A stretch of 64,000 nt of DNA from Bin5 sp965204705 (lineage in GTDB: Bacteria; Chloroflexota; Anaerolineae; Caldilineales; Caldilineaceae). Numbering within the stretch: position 1 is the stretch's first letter; the number at the start of each line of letters is the position of its first letter. The notes below the pieces were generated by a model that worked only from the letters and a program-made list of their open reading frames with translations, did not search any database and was not told where the DNA came from. Both the position numbers and the translations under genes were made by a program. Below are positions 42,125-50,862 of this stretch, piece after piece. The stretch covers positions 496,001 to 560,000 of the forward strand of contig OZ242006.1 in NCBI GenBank assembly GCA_965204705.1, read 5' to 3'.

Positions 42125-45100
42125 TCATTCAAATTCCACTCTCTGTGCCGGCGTCGTCCGTTCAACAGCGCCACCCGCCATTATGTGAACCTCCCCATCC
42201 GCGCGGTCATATCTGAGATCCGAATTCACCATCCCAACCCACAAATCCGCATACCCGCTCTCAAACCATTTGCTCTCCAGTCCGTCACCCTGGGGCCTCC
42301 TGAGGCTTACATGCCACTCTGGTATCCTGTTAGCCTGGATCGGCGCTCCACCGTAGATTTCAATAGCCGTACTTACCGACGGCCCAATCGCTGACCTGCC
42401 TTTCTCATAGGGAAACTTCAGTGACCCGATCCAGGTCGTCTCATAAGTGGCCTTGTCCGTAAGCCAGACACCGTACCATTCCCCGTCCGAGTCGGCGCCA
42501 TCCGGCGCAAACACGACGCGGTATTCACCCGCGCCCCAGTTGTAACTACGCCTGACACCAATAAAGTCACCCTCATGCCCCGCCGATTCATCCCACGCCT
42601 CCTCCGCATCAGCCACCCGTGCATGGGCCAGGTCTCTCGTCCCCCATCTCGAAAAAATGAAGGCCTTTCCGCCCGCGTGCTCCGGGTGATTATCAACGTG
42701 GGTCTGAAGACCGAAATAGAAAGTGACATCGCCGATAAAGCCACTGCACAGGATCAAAAACAACCCGTACTCGTCCGAAAAGTCGCCTGGATCGTTATGA
42801 ACTGTGAAATCGAACGTCAACTCTCGGATTCCCTCACGTCCGTCACCCGCAAAATCTCTGTCCCGCCCCCAATCCCACCACAGGAATGCCATCGATTGCG
42901 GCATCTCGATCAGCCTGGCCAGATCAGGTGCAGGCGTTGCCGTGGGCGTCGGTGTCGGCGTAGCAACGCCTGCCGCTAAAGGTACACTTTCGATTTCGGA
43001 AATAGCCAGGTCCTGGCCGAAGACCCACCCGGTCTGGCCCTGAAACTTGACCTGCCACCAGCTGCCGTCGAAGTTCCTTCCGACGACGGAAAGCTGCTGA
43101 CCGTCCTCAGGCGCGCCCGCCACGGCGTAAATTCTCCCCGGACCGCGGCGTACTTTCAGCTCCCGGTCAACCGTCAACAGCGACACGACTGGCGGCTCCT
43201 CGGCAACTGGTTCTGTCCAGAGGAGACGGCCCACCACCTCCTCGAGCACCGACTCCAGTTCATCCACTTCTTGCCCATGAATACTGGCTGCCAGTACCAG
43301 AAGAGTCTCGCCATCAGGCGAGAGCAGCCAGTACTGCAAACCCGCATACGGGCTTTCGTCTTCGCGCAAGCGGATGGCCAATACCTCTTCGTCTTCCCGC
43401 AGACCAGCCACCAGTTCCACCGCAGCGCCTGCTTCACCCAATGCGCCTGAGTCCCCCGCTTCGAGGCCGTTCTCTGCACCCAACTCAGCGGCAGCCTGCT
43501 GTGCATACTGCAGCAACGCCATACCGCCGGCCTCATATGCCAGCGCCAAAATGAAATTGCTGGAACTCTGCCCAACCTGAAGGCCCAGACCGACCACCGC
43601 CTCCCCCTGCCCGCCAGTCATCTGTGAGACCAGCGCAGCCATCCCTATGGCATCAACGCGCGCGCCGGCTTCAGTGGAAAGTGCCGCCAGATCGGCCGGC
43701 GCAGGCTGCTTGGGGTCGAAGAAAAACCATCCGGCCGGATATGAAAGGGCCAGCCCGGCACCGCTGCCGTCATACTCCAGCCAGCCGGAAGGGTCGGCGC
43801 GCCGCACCTCCTGCGTGTCGCCAATGGCCGTCACCAGGCCGCCGTAAATCCACCCCAGGCCCTCGCCAAAATAGATCTGCCACCAGTCACTGGCGGCATT
43901 CTGACCAATGATCGGAAAACGCTGTCCGGCAAACGCCGTGCCAATCACTGGATTGTCGGTACCAGGCCCGCCCCGCACGTTCATGGTGCGGCTCAACGAG
44001 ACTGCAGGACCCGCCAGCGAATCCGGCCGCAACTGCTCCTCCCACCGCACCCGCCACACGATCTCACGCAGCAGCGGTTCCAACTCCGCGAACTCTTTAC
44101 TGCGAACGAAGAAATCGAGCGCAATAATCGATGCCGAGTCCGGCGACAGCATGAGGACCTGCCAGACTGCGTACGCTGCCTGCTCGTCGGAAAGTCCATC
44201 CGTGCGGTAGCGCAGGGAAATCACTTTCCCGTCTCCCGGCCGCAGACCGGACACGATCCCCGCGCTCTCAATTTCGAAAGCGGCATTATTAGGATCGGTG
44301 TATAGGCTGATGATGTTTCGCTGCGCAATCTCTTCCAGTGTCAGACCGTCGGCGGACGTGTAGGCGGCCAGGAAAATGTTATCAGGCAGGCCGGCGCGTT
44401 GAAATCCAGCCCAGACGGTAGATTCCCGCCCCGAGGCCTTTCCTTCTGTCCGTGCAGGGCTTAGTTCGACCTGCACAGGAACCAGTCCGTGAATATCTGC
44501 CGCCGTGACCTGTTTACCCAACGCGGCCGACAGTTCTGCCAAATCAGCAGGCGAGGGCTGATCAGCTTCGAAAAAGATCCAGCCCTGTGGATAGAAAATG
44601 GACAGCCGACGGTTTCTCTCCTCGAAGACCGTCCACTCCGTGTCAGCCTCAGGCGCTTCTTCCTCCATCTCGTCTACCGGAGGCGCGAAAGGATTGATCA
44701 ACTTCACCACCGGTACCGGGTTCGCCGGTTGTGGAGCTGGTGAACCCCCTCCTTCCGTCGCACCCTGCACAGAAACAACGGTCACCGCCTGCGCCAACAC
44801 CCATCCCAACCGACCGGCCAAGTCCACGGCAGAGCCCGTATCCGGAGTCGTGTCGGCAGGCATGTATGCCGCCAGCCACCATTCGCCGGTCGGGTCCGGA
44901 CGGATAAGCGCAATCTGCAGCCCGCCTGTGACCCAACCATTGACGGGAAATCCCTCGCCCGGGCCACTCCGCATTCCTGTCGTACGTTCAATTACAGCCG
45001 CATGACGAGTGGGCTGTGCATCGGAAATCTGACCTTCCCAGCGCACCCGGTGGACGATCTCTGTCAGAAGAGGCTCCAGGTTGTCAAATTCCTCTGCGAG

Positions 45101-45790
45101 TGCCTCGAATCTGAGCACAAGATGTGCCTCCGCGTCCGCCGACTCCACAATGACAATCCAGACATCTGTCTCCGTCCTGGCCGGACCGTCGCCCCCGCCT
45201 TCGCGAAAACGAATCGAGCCCGCGGCCTCCCCCTGCGGGCGCAAGCCCGTCACCGCCACGACGTGGTCCAACTCAACACGTTCGACCCACCTCAATTGGG
45301 ATGCGATACCCTGCAAACGCCTGTGCAAACTATCGCCTTCCGCCGGAACGACATCCACCGAAAAAATGTTGACCGCCGCCAGCTCAGCCGACTCCCTTGA
45401 CTGCAGTTGAAAGCCCAGACCAACAAGTCCGGCATCAACCCTCATCGCCGGTACCGGTAGAATCTCACGCAATGCTTCTGCCAGGAAAGGCAAATCCTTG
45501 CCGGCCAGAAGTGGCGCTGGATCCTCTGCAGTTGGTTCGACGAACAGCCAGCCGGGAGGGTAAGAAATCATCAGCCCGTGGGCCTCGACTTCAAAACTCT
45601 GCCAGGCATCGGCAATGGGCAAGCTGCCCTGAAGAGGCGGGACTTCCGTGGCGTTCGCCTCAGGCGTGGGTGTAGGAACCTGCCGGGCCGGCGCACCATC
45701 CCCGTACCCGGTCAGCAACATCGACAGGAACACCAGCAGGAACAGCGTCCAATCCCGACCCCAAGTAAGATGACCTAACTCTCTTCTCAC
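42125..45790 (-). CDS. Large secreted protein with three PsbP-like/SH3 pairs and C-terminal DUF3472-like domain
   Basis: 1221 residues. N-terminal signal helix LFLLVFLSMLLTGYGDG then a low-complexity linker. Three PsbP-like segments (about 70-245, 390-577, 673-863), each with YPxGWxFFE/D, each followed by an SH3-type module (about 265-325, 600-657, 870-930) with MNVRGGPG-type motifs. The last 260 residues form a separate beta-sandwich (GGKAFIFSRWGT, DGEWYGVWLTDK). A GTG at 45790 has a GGAGAGG site. The open frame continues to 46171, but that part is translated repeat. The lipobox position is Tyr, not Cys. Cell-surface adhesive role is likely, not proven. Confidence 0.78.
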   Translation of the reverse strand: MRRELGHLTWGRDWTLFLLVFLSMLLTGYGDGAPARQVPTPTPEANATEVPPLQGSLPIADAWQSFEVEAHGLMISYPPGWLFVEPTAEDPAPLLAGKDLPFLAEALREILPVPAMRVDAGLVGLGFQLQSRESAELAAVNIFSVDVVPAEGDSLHRRLQGIASQLRWVERVELDHVVAVTGLRPQGEAAGSIRFREGGGDGPARTETDVWIVIVESADAEAHLVLRFEALAEEFDNLEPLLTEIVHRVRWEGQISDAQPTRHAAVIERTTGMRSGPGEGFPVNGWVTGGLQIALIRPDPTGEWWLAAYMPADTTPDTGSAVDLAGRLGWVLAQAVTVVSVQGATEGGGSPAPQPANPVPVVKLINPFAPPVDEMEEEAPEADTEWTVFEERNRRLSIFYPQGWIFFEADQPSPADLAELSAALGKQVTAADIHGLVPVQVELSPARTEGKASGRESTVWAGFQRAGLPDNIFLAAYTSADGLTLEEIAQRNIISLYTDPNNAAFEIESAGIVSGLRPGDGKVISLRYRTDGLSDEQAAYAVWQVLMLSPDSASIIALDFFVRSKEFAELEPLLREIVWRVRWEEQLRPDSLAGPAVSLSRTMNVRGGPGTDNPVIGTAFAGQRFPIIGQNAASDWWQIYFGEGLGWIYGGLVTAIGDTQEVRRADPSGWLEYDGSGAGLALSYPAGWFFFDPKQPAPADLAALSTEAGARVDAIGMAALVSQMTGGQGEAVVGLGLQVGQSSSNFILALAYEAGGMALLQYAQQAAAELGAENGLEAGDSGALGEAGAAVELVAGLREDEEVLAIRLREDESPYAGLQYWLLSPDGETLLVLAASIHGQEVDELESVLEEVVGRLLWTEPVAEEPPVVSLLTVDRELKVRRGPGRIYAVAGAPEDGQQLSVVGRNFDGSWWQVKFQGQTGWVFGQDLAISEIESVPLAAGVATPTPTPTATPAPDLARLIEMPQSMAFLWWDWGRDRDFAGDGREGIRELTFDFTVHNDPGDFSDEYGLFLILCSGFIGDVTFYFGLQTHVDNHPEHAGGKAFIFSRWGTRDLAHARVADAEEAWDESAGHEGDFIGVRRSYNWGAGEYRVVFAPDGADSDGEWYGVWLTDKATYETTWIGSLKFPYEKGRSAIGPSVSTAIEIYGGAPIQANRIPEWHVSLRRPQGDGLESKWFESGYADLWVGMVNSDLRYDRADGEVHIMAGGAVERTTPAQRVEFE

Positions 45791-45808
45791 GCCTTTTTCC
45801 TCTCCGCT

Positions 45809-45906
45809 ACTAACCACTAACCACTGACCACTGCAGTTGTGCGGTCGGGCCTTCGGCCCTCCCTTGTGCGGGGGGACACCCCCCCGCAACGCCCCCCGAC
45901 AACAAC
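45809..45906 (+). repeat. Heptamer array plus GC-rich element (copy 4)
   Basis: Heptamer array 45809-45832, then the GC-rich double-hairpin element (45833-45906), close to copy 3, including the shared CGACAACAAC tail. It lies upstream of the large secreted protein's start. Confidence 0.8.
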
Positions 45907-45982
45907 ATGCCCCGCCCACCATGCGTGGACATTGGCAAAACGTGTTTAGCCAAACGCGTTTCGCCATGGCATGAACTATGAA

Positions 45983-46011
45983 GGGGGCAACCCTCGTAGT
46001 TGCCCCCTTTC
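45983..46011. repeat. Palindromic repeat (GGGGGCAAC arms)
   Basis: 11-bp perfect stem AAGGGGGCAAC / GTTGCCCCCTT with a seven-base loop. A second related hairpin is at 46035-46057. The gap 45791-46180 holds only these repeats and the shared TTCGCG repeat. Confidence 0.7.
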
Positions 46012-46034
46012 CAATATAGCCCGAACTACCCGTA

Positions 46035-46057
46035 GGGGCACCCCTTGTGGGTACCCT
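46035..46057. repeat. GTAGGGGC palindromic repeat
   Basis: GTAGGGGCACCC, CTTGT centre, GGGTACCC: an imperfect hairpin of the same family as the one at 55124. Confidence 0.6.
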
Positions 46058-46117
46058 TATGAGCGCTCTCGGGCGCCCAAGCGTGCTACCAATCCACGAA
46101 GGGTTTTCTTCGCGAAA

Positions 46118-46140
46118 CTTCGCGTCCCTTCGCGGATCAA
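46118..46140 (+). repeat. TTCGCG-type 23-base repeat
   Basis: A 23-base sequence reading CTTCGCGTCCC then TTCGCGGATCAA recurs exactly at 60734-60756. Both are intergenic. Confidence 0.65.
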
Positions 46141-46180
46141 CCCCTCTCCACCACACGTCAACAATCCCCAAATCACGAAA

Positions 46181-47014
46181 CTATCGACTCCCCTGCGACG
46201 TTCGTGCCGTCACCCGCCGACTGGCCGCCTTCTTGGCCTTGGCCCACTTTTCCATCCACACATTCCGACCCGTATGGCGAATAATGTCATGGATCGTCGC
46301 CCGCGGCTGATACGGCAGATACATGCCGCAATGCCACGCCAGGTTGCGGTAAACCATGAAGTCGCCCGGCCCCAGATAGACCTGCACCGCCCCCGGCATC
46401 GCCCGGCAGTGCTCGAAATAAAACTGCTCCGCCTCAGCGTCGCTCCAATCCTCCGGCGCCTCTTTCATCATCGGGTCCCCAGTCGATTCGACCTCGTCAG
46501 GAAGATTCTGTTGCCGCAGATGGCTGCCGGGCACATACCAGGTACAGGCATCCGCGTAAATCGCGCAGTTTACCTGGTTGAAATAGCGCAGATCGTTCCA
46601 TACCGTCGCCATGAACGTTTCCATCTCTTCATCGCGAGCCTCCACTGGCACCTCCACCACGCCGTCGCGGTGCCACCCGCAATGCCACGGGCGATTCTGC
46701 GGCTCGACCAGCAACCCCATGATATCCAGATGCGCGTGTGTATACCCAGGCCCCAGCAGCTGCTCAACCGTCACCCGCAACTCGTCGAGTTCGGCATAAT
46801 CCCTGAATGGCTGCAGATCGATGTACTCCTCATATTGATCAAGCGGCTGAATTCGCTGTGTCTGCGGCCCGTTGAGCTCATGCGCCAGCTCGCGCGCCCT
46901 GTCCGCCTCACGCCGCAAATCCGTGAGGAGCGAGGGCGGTACAATCCCCCGAAAGATCAGAAATCCCTGCTGATGGTACTCGTGCACCATCCAATCTTCG
47001 AACCGAAACGTCAT
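46181..47014 (-). CDS. Phytanoyl-CoA dioxygenase (PhyH) family protein
   Basis: 277 residues. The iron HxD is in CGWHRDGVVEVP, the distal His in YRNLAWHCGMYLPYQPRATIHD with the following Arg as the 2-oxoglutarate contact. N-terminal EYHQQGFLIFRGIVPPSLL is the normal PhyH opening. The C-terminal 20 residues are Lys/Arg-rich. Read away from the carbohydrate ABC importer, with a 420-base divergent gap. Third PhyH gene in the window and the most divergent of the three. Confidence 0.85.
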   Translation of the reverse strand: MTFRFEDWMVHEYHQQGFLIFRGIVPPSLLTDLRREADRARELAHELNGPQTQRIQPLDQYEEYIDLQPFRDYAELDELRVTVEQLLGPGYTHAHLDIMGLLVEPQNRPWHCGWHRDGVVEVPVEARDEEMETFMATVWNDLRYFNQVNCAIYADACTWYVPGSHLRQQNLPDEVESTGDPMMKEAPEDWSDAEAEQFYFEHCRAMPGAVQVYLGPGDFMVYRNLAWHCGMYLPYQPRATIHDIIRHTGRNVWMEKWAKAKKAASRRVTARTSQGSR

Positions 47015-47229
47015 CTCTGCCCTCCTGTTTCTCCTCTCTGGCGGCGCGCTGCTGTGCCGTCAGCATCGGACCGTTGCGAGCCGTCAGGACACTGAAATTC
47101 TGCTCCTGTTTGTATATTGACACTACCACTGCTACGATGAAACTTGCAACGGCATTCTGTCCCGGTTCGGGCGCCTGTCGAAGGACAGTCGCATGGGAAA
47201 CGGCGCCCGCTAGACCTTGTGCACGGCGA

Positions 47230-47258
47230 TTGCTTTCCAGCCTCCTATCGGCTATAAT
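47230..47258 (+). promoter_or_regulatory. Sigma70-type promoter for the carbohydrate importer
   Basis: TTGCTT (47230-47235) and a perfect TATAAT (47253-47258) separated by 17 bases, before the binding-protein gene at 47435. A weaker TTGTAT-17-TACGAT lies about 120 bases upstream. The rest of the gap 47015-47434 has no gene or operator I could recognise. Confidence 0.7.
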
Positions 47259-47434
47259 CTGCCAGAGTTGCGCCCGCTACACCCCATAGTTCTCGCTCTC
47301 AAATAACGAGGCGGTAGCGAAACAGTTGTACTCCCACTTCATCCCGCCCACCATCGACCCGGGAACGCAGGCCCCCCGCCTGCTATCTGTTTTTTCCATG
47401 TGCGCACACTGTCCGTAAAAGGAGAAATGACAAG

Positions 47435-48928
47435 ATGGAGAATCTCAACCTCTCTAGGCGCAATTTCCTGAAGTCTGCTGGCATTGTATCCGCCGGCGCC
47501 CTTCTGGCCGCTTGTGTTCCGGCGGGCGAAACATCGCAACAGCAGGACGGCGAACCGGCCGCCGCCGCACAGAACCTGATCGCTTGGCTGGGTGGCTGGA
47601 CACCGACCGAAAGCATGGAGCTCAGCGAAGACAACCCCAACCCGCACAACAAGATCCTGGAAGTGCTCGATGAATACACGGCCGAGCATCCCGACGTTTC
47701 GATCGAATGGATCAGGCTGCCCTCCGGCGTTAGCAGCCGCGAGTGGATGGTGGCCCAACAGACCGCCGGCACCGTTCCCCACATCATGCCCGCGGCCCAG
47801 TGGATCATCAAAGAGGACGTGGACAAAGACTGGTGGGTCGTCCTTACCAGCTTCCTCCAGCAACCGAACCCCTATATCGCCGCCGGCGAACCGGGCAGCG
47901 AACGCTGGATCGACCAGTTTTACCCAACGCCTAACTCCATGCTCAACATCGAAGGCAACTTCTACAACGTCGCCTTCGGCATCAACACGACATGGTTCTT
48001 CTACAACGTCGACATGTTCGAAGAACTGGGCATCTCCGTCCCCAACAGCTATGCCGAATTCCTCGAAAACTGCCAGGTGGCCCACGACGCCGGCCTGATC
48101 GGCTACGATTTCATCACCTTCTCCCCAGCCGACACCGATGCCTGGTACCGCCAGCAGATCGGCTCGATGATCATGGAGCGCGACCTCGCCCCCCTCGTCA
48201 ACCCGGACGGGCGTTTCGCCGAACTCTCCGAGGTCGCCTGCGCCATCCGCGACGGCGTCTACCACGCCCACCTGCCCCAGTTCCGCCAGTGGCTGGAGCT
48301 GTGGAAGCTCAACGTGCCCTACCGCCGCGCCGACTGGACCGTGTCCGCGCCCGACTCCACCCGTCTTTTCCTCACTAAAGAGACGCCAATCACCGAAAAC
48401 GGCTCCTGGATCATCCCCCAACTGGAGATCGATCCGCTGCTCGACTTCGAGTGGGCCACCTTCTGGGCGCCCCCGCTGACCAAAGAAAGCAGCGAGTTTG
48501 TGACCGACCCGCCCACCGTCGCCCCTAACGTCGGCACCGTGACCGACAACTTTGCCATCTCCACCCGAGCCGAAAGAGACGGCGTGCTGGGCACCGCCAT
48601 CGACCTGCTGCGCTTCTTCTCGCACCCCGAAAACATTGAACTGGTGCAGGGCGAAATCGGCCAGAACATGCCCAATGTAAAGGGAACCAGGGTGCCCCAG
48701 CGCTTCGCCGACGCCCACAAAGGGCTGGTCGAGTCGATCGGCTACGTCACCATGTTCCAGTACGAGATCGTCACCATGGATCTCGAAGCCGCCGAGTCCT
48801 GCGGCAAGTCCTGGTGGTCCTATCTGCTCGACGAGATCAGCATCGACGAGTGCATCGAACAGAACCAGGCCGCCTTCGAGGGCTACGCAACCCGCTACAT
48901 TGATGAGCAAGGCAACGCCTGCCCTTGA
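47435..48928 (+). CDS. Carbohydrate ABC importer substrate-binding lipoprotein (family 1)
   Basis: 497 residues. The N-terminus has an RR motif (SRRNFLKSAG, Tat-like) and a lipobox ending LLAAC (Cys27), so probably exported folded and lipid-anchored. The mature part has family 1 features: WLGGWTPTESME, TAEHPDVSIEW, VAFGINTTWFFYNVDMFEELG, YAEFLENCQVAHDAG, and late AIDLLRFFSHPENIELVQG. Binds an oligosaccharide. It heads an operon with two MalF/MalG-type permeases; no ATPase is present, so a shared MsmK-type ATPase is likely. Confidence 0.92.
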   Translation: MENLNLSRRNFLKSAGIVSAGALLAACVPAGETSQQQDGEPAAAAQNLIAWLGGWTPTESMELSEDNPNPHNKILEVLDEYTAEHPDVSIEWIRLPSGVSSREWMVAQQTAGTVPHIMPAAQWIIKEDVDKDWWVVLTSFLQQPNPYIAAGEPGSERWIDQFYPTPNSMLNIEGNFYNVAFGINTTWFFYNVDMFEELGISVPNSYAEFLENCQVAHDAGLIGYDFITFSPADTDAWYRQQIGSMIMERDLAPLVNPDGRFAELSEVACAIRDGVYHAHLPQFRQWLELWKLNVPYRRADWTVSAPDSTRLFLTKETPITENGSWIIPQLEIDPLLDFEWATFWAPPLTKESSEFVTDPPTVAPNVGTVTDNFAISTRAERDGVLGTAIDLLRFFSHPENIELVQGEIGQNMPNVKGTRVPQRFADAHKGLVESIGYVTMFQYEIVTMDLEAAESCGKSWWSYLLDEISIDECIEQNQAAFEGYATRYIDEQGNACP

Positions 48929-48936
48929 CATCAGAC

Positions 48937-48972
48937 GGCCAGTGGCTGGCGACTACCCGTTAGCCACTGGCC
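48937..48972 (+). promoter_or_regulatory. Stem-loop between binding protein and permease genes
   Basis: Perfect 11-bp stem GGCCAGTGGCT / AGCCACTGGCC with a 14-base loop. Arms derive from the same CCACTG repeat seen elsewhere but inverted. In malE-malF-type operons such hairpins raise the binding protein to permease ratio; inferred here. Confidence 0.6.
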
Positions 48973-48982
48973 TCTAACCACG

Positions 48983-49879
48983 ATGAATAAGACACTCTGG
49001 CAACGGATATGGGAGACAAGGGCAGGGTACCTGATGGTCGTGCCTACCCTGGCCTTTCTCCTCATCTTCCAATACTATCCCGCCGTCTCCGGTCTCTATC
49101 GCTCGATGTTCGACTGGAACGCCGGGCTGGCGGGAAACTTTATCGGTTTGTCCAACTTCGTCGAGCTCTTCACCGACGACGATGTCTTCATCCGTTCCCT
49201 CAAAAACATGGCCCTGTTGACGATCTGGTACCTGATCGCCTTCGTCGGGCTTTCAACCGGTGTGGCAGTCCTCATCCACCGCATCCGCCACGAACGCTCC
49301 AAGTACTTTTTCCGCCTCTTCATGATCCTGCCCGTCATTATCCCGGCGGTCGTCCTCATCCTGCTCTGGAAATTCATCTACGATTCCACCATCGGCCCCC
49401 TCAATACCATCCTGATCGGCGTCGGCCTCCAGGACTGGACCCACGCCTGGCTCGCAGAACCCAAAATCGCTATCTACGCCGTGATGTTCCGCAACTTCCC
49501 CTGGATCGATGGCGTCTCCGTCCTCATTCTACTTGCCGGCCTGCAGGCGATCCCCGTCGAAATCGTGGAGAGCGGCCTCCTCGACGGCGCCAGCGGCTGG
49601 AGGCGCCTGCGCTATATCGAGCTCCCCCTCATCACCGGTCAGATCAAACTGCTCATCGTACTGACCATAATGTGGGGCGTGCAGGAATACTCTGCCGTCT
49701 GGGCCATGACGCAGGGCGGCCCGATCGACTCAACCCAGGTCCCGGGTATGTGGATGTACTTCAACGCCTTCCGCATCAGCCGCATGGGCTACGCCTCCGC
49801 GATCGGCGTCGTCATGTTCCTGATCACCCTGGTGGCGACGATTCTCAACATGCGTTACATAAGATCACAGGAGTATTAG
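48983..49879 (+). CDS. Carbohydrate ABC importer permease, MalF/UgpA-like
   Basis: 298 residues with six predicted helices. Opens with the typical GYLMVVPTLAFLLIFQYYPAVSGLYRSMFDW, and the EAA loop is seen as EIVESGLLDGASGWRRLRYIELPLITGQ. It is followed 66 bases later by the second permease. Together they form the membrane channel for the sugar bound by the protein at 47435. Substrate likely a plant or algal oligosaccharide given the downstream glycosidases. Confidence 0.92.
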   Translation: MNKTLWQRIWETRAGYLMVVPTLAFLLIFQYYPAVSGLYRSMFDWNAGLAGNFIGLSNFVELFTDDDVFIRSLKNMALLTIWYLIAFVGLSTGVAVLIHRIRHERSKYFFRLFMILPVIIPAVVLILLWKFIYDSTIGPLNTILIGVGLQDWTHAWLAEPKIAIYAVMFRNFPWIDGVSVLILLAGLQAIPVEIVESGLLDGASGWRRLRYIELPLITGQIKLLIVLTIMWGVQEYSAVWAMTQGGPIDSTQVPGMWMYFNAFRISRMGYASAIGVVMFLITLVATILNMRYIRSQEY

Positions 49880-49945
49880 CAATTGGCGGTACCGTCTATT
49901 TCGCATCAAGCAGAGTGCAGTACGCACTGAAGTAAGGACTTCTGT

Positions 49946-50824
49946 ATGGAAAGGCGTGGTGACTCAGCAGCGGCCATATCGGGCGGACCGGCGCAAAGCC
50001 AGGCAAGTCGCCTGCACCGCGGCGACGCCTGGCGCGCATCTGCCCTGGGAATTCTCTGCGCGCTCATGATCGCGCCGCTCATCATGGCGGTCATCATCTC
50101 CCTCAAAAGCCCCTCCCAGTTCACACGCGTCCCCTTCCTGCCCACCTGGCCGCTGCGCTGGGAAAATTACGAATTCGCCGTCCAGATCATCAGCCAGTTC
50201 CTGCTCAACAGCATCATCACTAGCGGCGCCACTGTCATCGGCGTCCTCCTGCTCAGCTCGCTCGCAGCCTACTCCTTCGCCCAAATCAGATTCCCGGGCC
50301 GCACATTCGTCTTCTACGCCGTGCTCGCCCTGATGATGGTGCCGGCCTCGCTGACCCTCGTGCCCTCCTTCGTGCTAATCAGAGATCTGCGCCTGATTAA
50401 TACCTACTGGTCGCTGATCCTCCCTTGGATCGCCGGCGGCCAGATCATCGGCATCCTCATCCTGCGCGCCTTCTTCGAGAGCCTGCCCGGCGAAATGTTC
50501 GACGCCTGCCGCATCGACGGCGCCTCGGACTGGCAGATCTACTGGTACGTCGCCCTGCCGCTGACCCGCTCCATGCTCGGCGTCGTCGCCGTGCTCAACA
50601 TCCTTGGCACCTGGAACAACCTGATCTGGCCCACTCTGACCCTCCCGGAACGCAAAATGTGGCCGCTCACTCCCGGCCTTTACTCCTACATGGAGCAGTA
50701 CTACACCAGCTACGGGCGGGTGATGGCCGGACTTCTGCTCGGCTCCATTCCCCTCGTGATCCTGTTCATCTTCACCAGTCGCCTCTTCGTCGAAGGGCTT
50801 ACCTCCGGCGCCATCAAAACCTGA
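49946..50824 (+). CDS. Carbohydrate ABC importer permease, MalG/UgpE-like
   Basis: 292 residues, six predicted helices. Opens with ILCALMIAPLIMAVIISLKSPSQFTRVPFLPTWPLRW and has ENYEFA, VPSFVLIRDLRLINTYWSLI, and the EAA loop EMFDACRIDGASDWQIYWYVALPLTRSMLGVV, all MalG-type. The FAD oxidoreductase starts 38 bases downstream, so it probably belongs to the same operon. Confidence 0.92.
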   Translation: MERRGDSAAAISGGPAQSQASRLHRGDAWRASALGILCALMIAPLIMAVIISLKSPSQFTRVPFLPTWPLRWENYEFAVQIISQFLLNSIITSGATVIGVLLLSSLAAYSFAQIRFPGRTFVFYAVLALMMVPASLTLVPSFVLIRDLRLINTYWSLILPWIAGGQIIGILILRAFFESLPGEMFDACRIDGASDWQIYWYVALPLTRSMLGVVAVLNILGTWNNLIWPTLTLPERKMWPLTPGLYSYMEQYYTSYGRVMAGLLLGSIPLVILFIFTSRLFVEGLTSGAIKT

Positions 50825-50862
50825 AACGCCTCTATAGCGTGGCCGCAGCTAGAAAGAACAGC

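Noticed and set aside
45791..46171. Upstream extension of the large minus-strand reading frame (127 extra residues)
   Set aside because: This part is a translation of the GC-rich element, palindromes and heptamers; the GTG at 45790 has a ribosome site and a signal peptide right after.
47339..48931. Long minus-strand open frame of 530 codons opposite the binding-protein gene
   Set aside because: Shadow of a high-GC gene; no family motif, and the plus-strand gene has signal peptide, lipobox and family pattern.
49009..49935. Plus-strand frame overlapping the first permease (308 codons)
   Set aside because: Arg/Pro-rich shadow of the permease; no membrane helices or motif.
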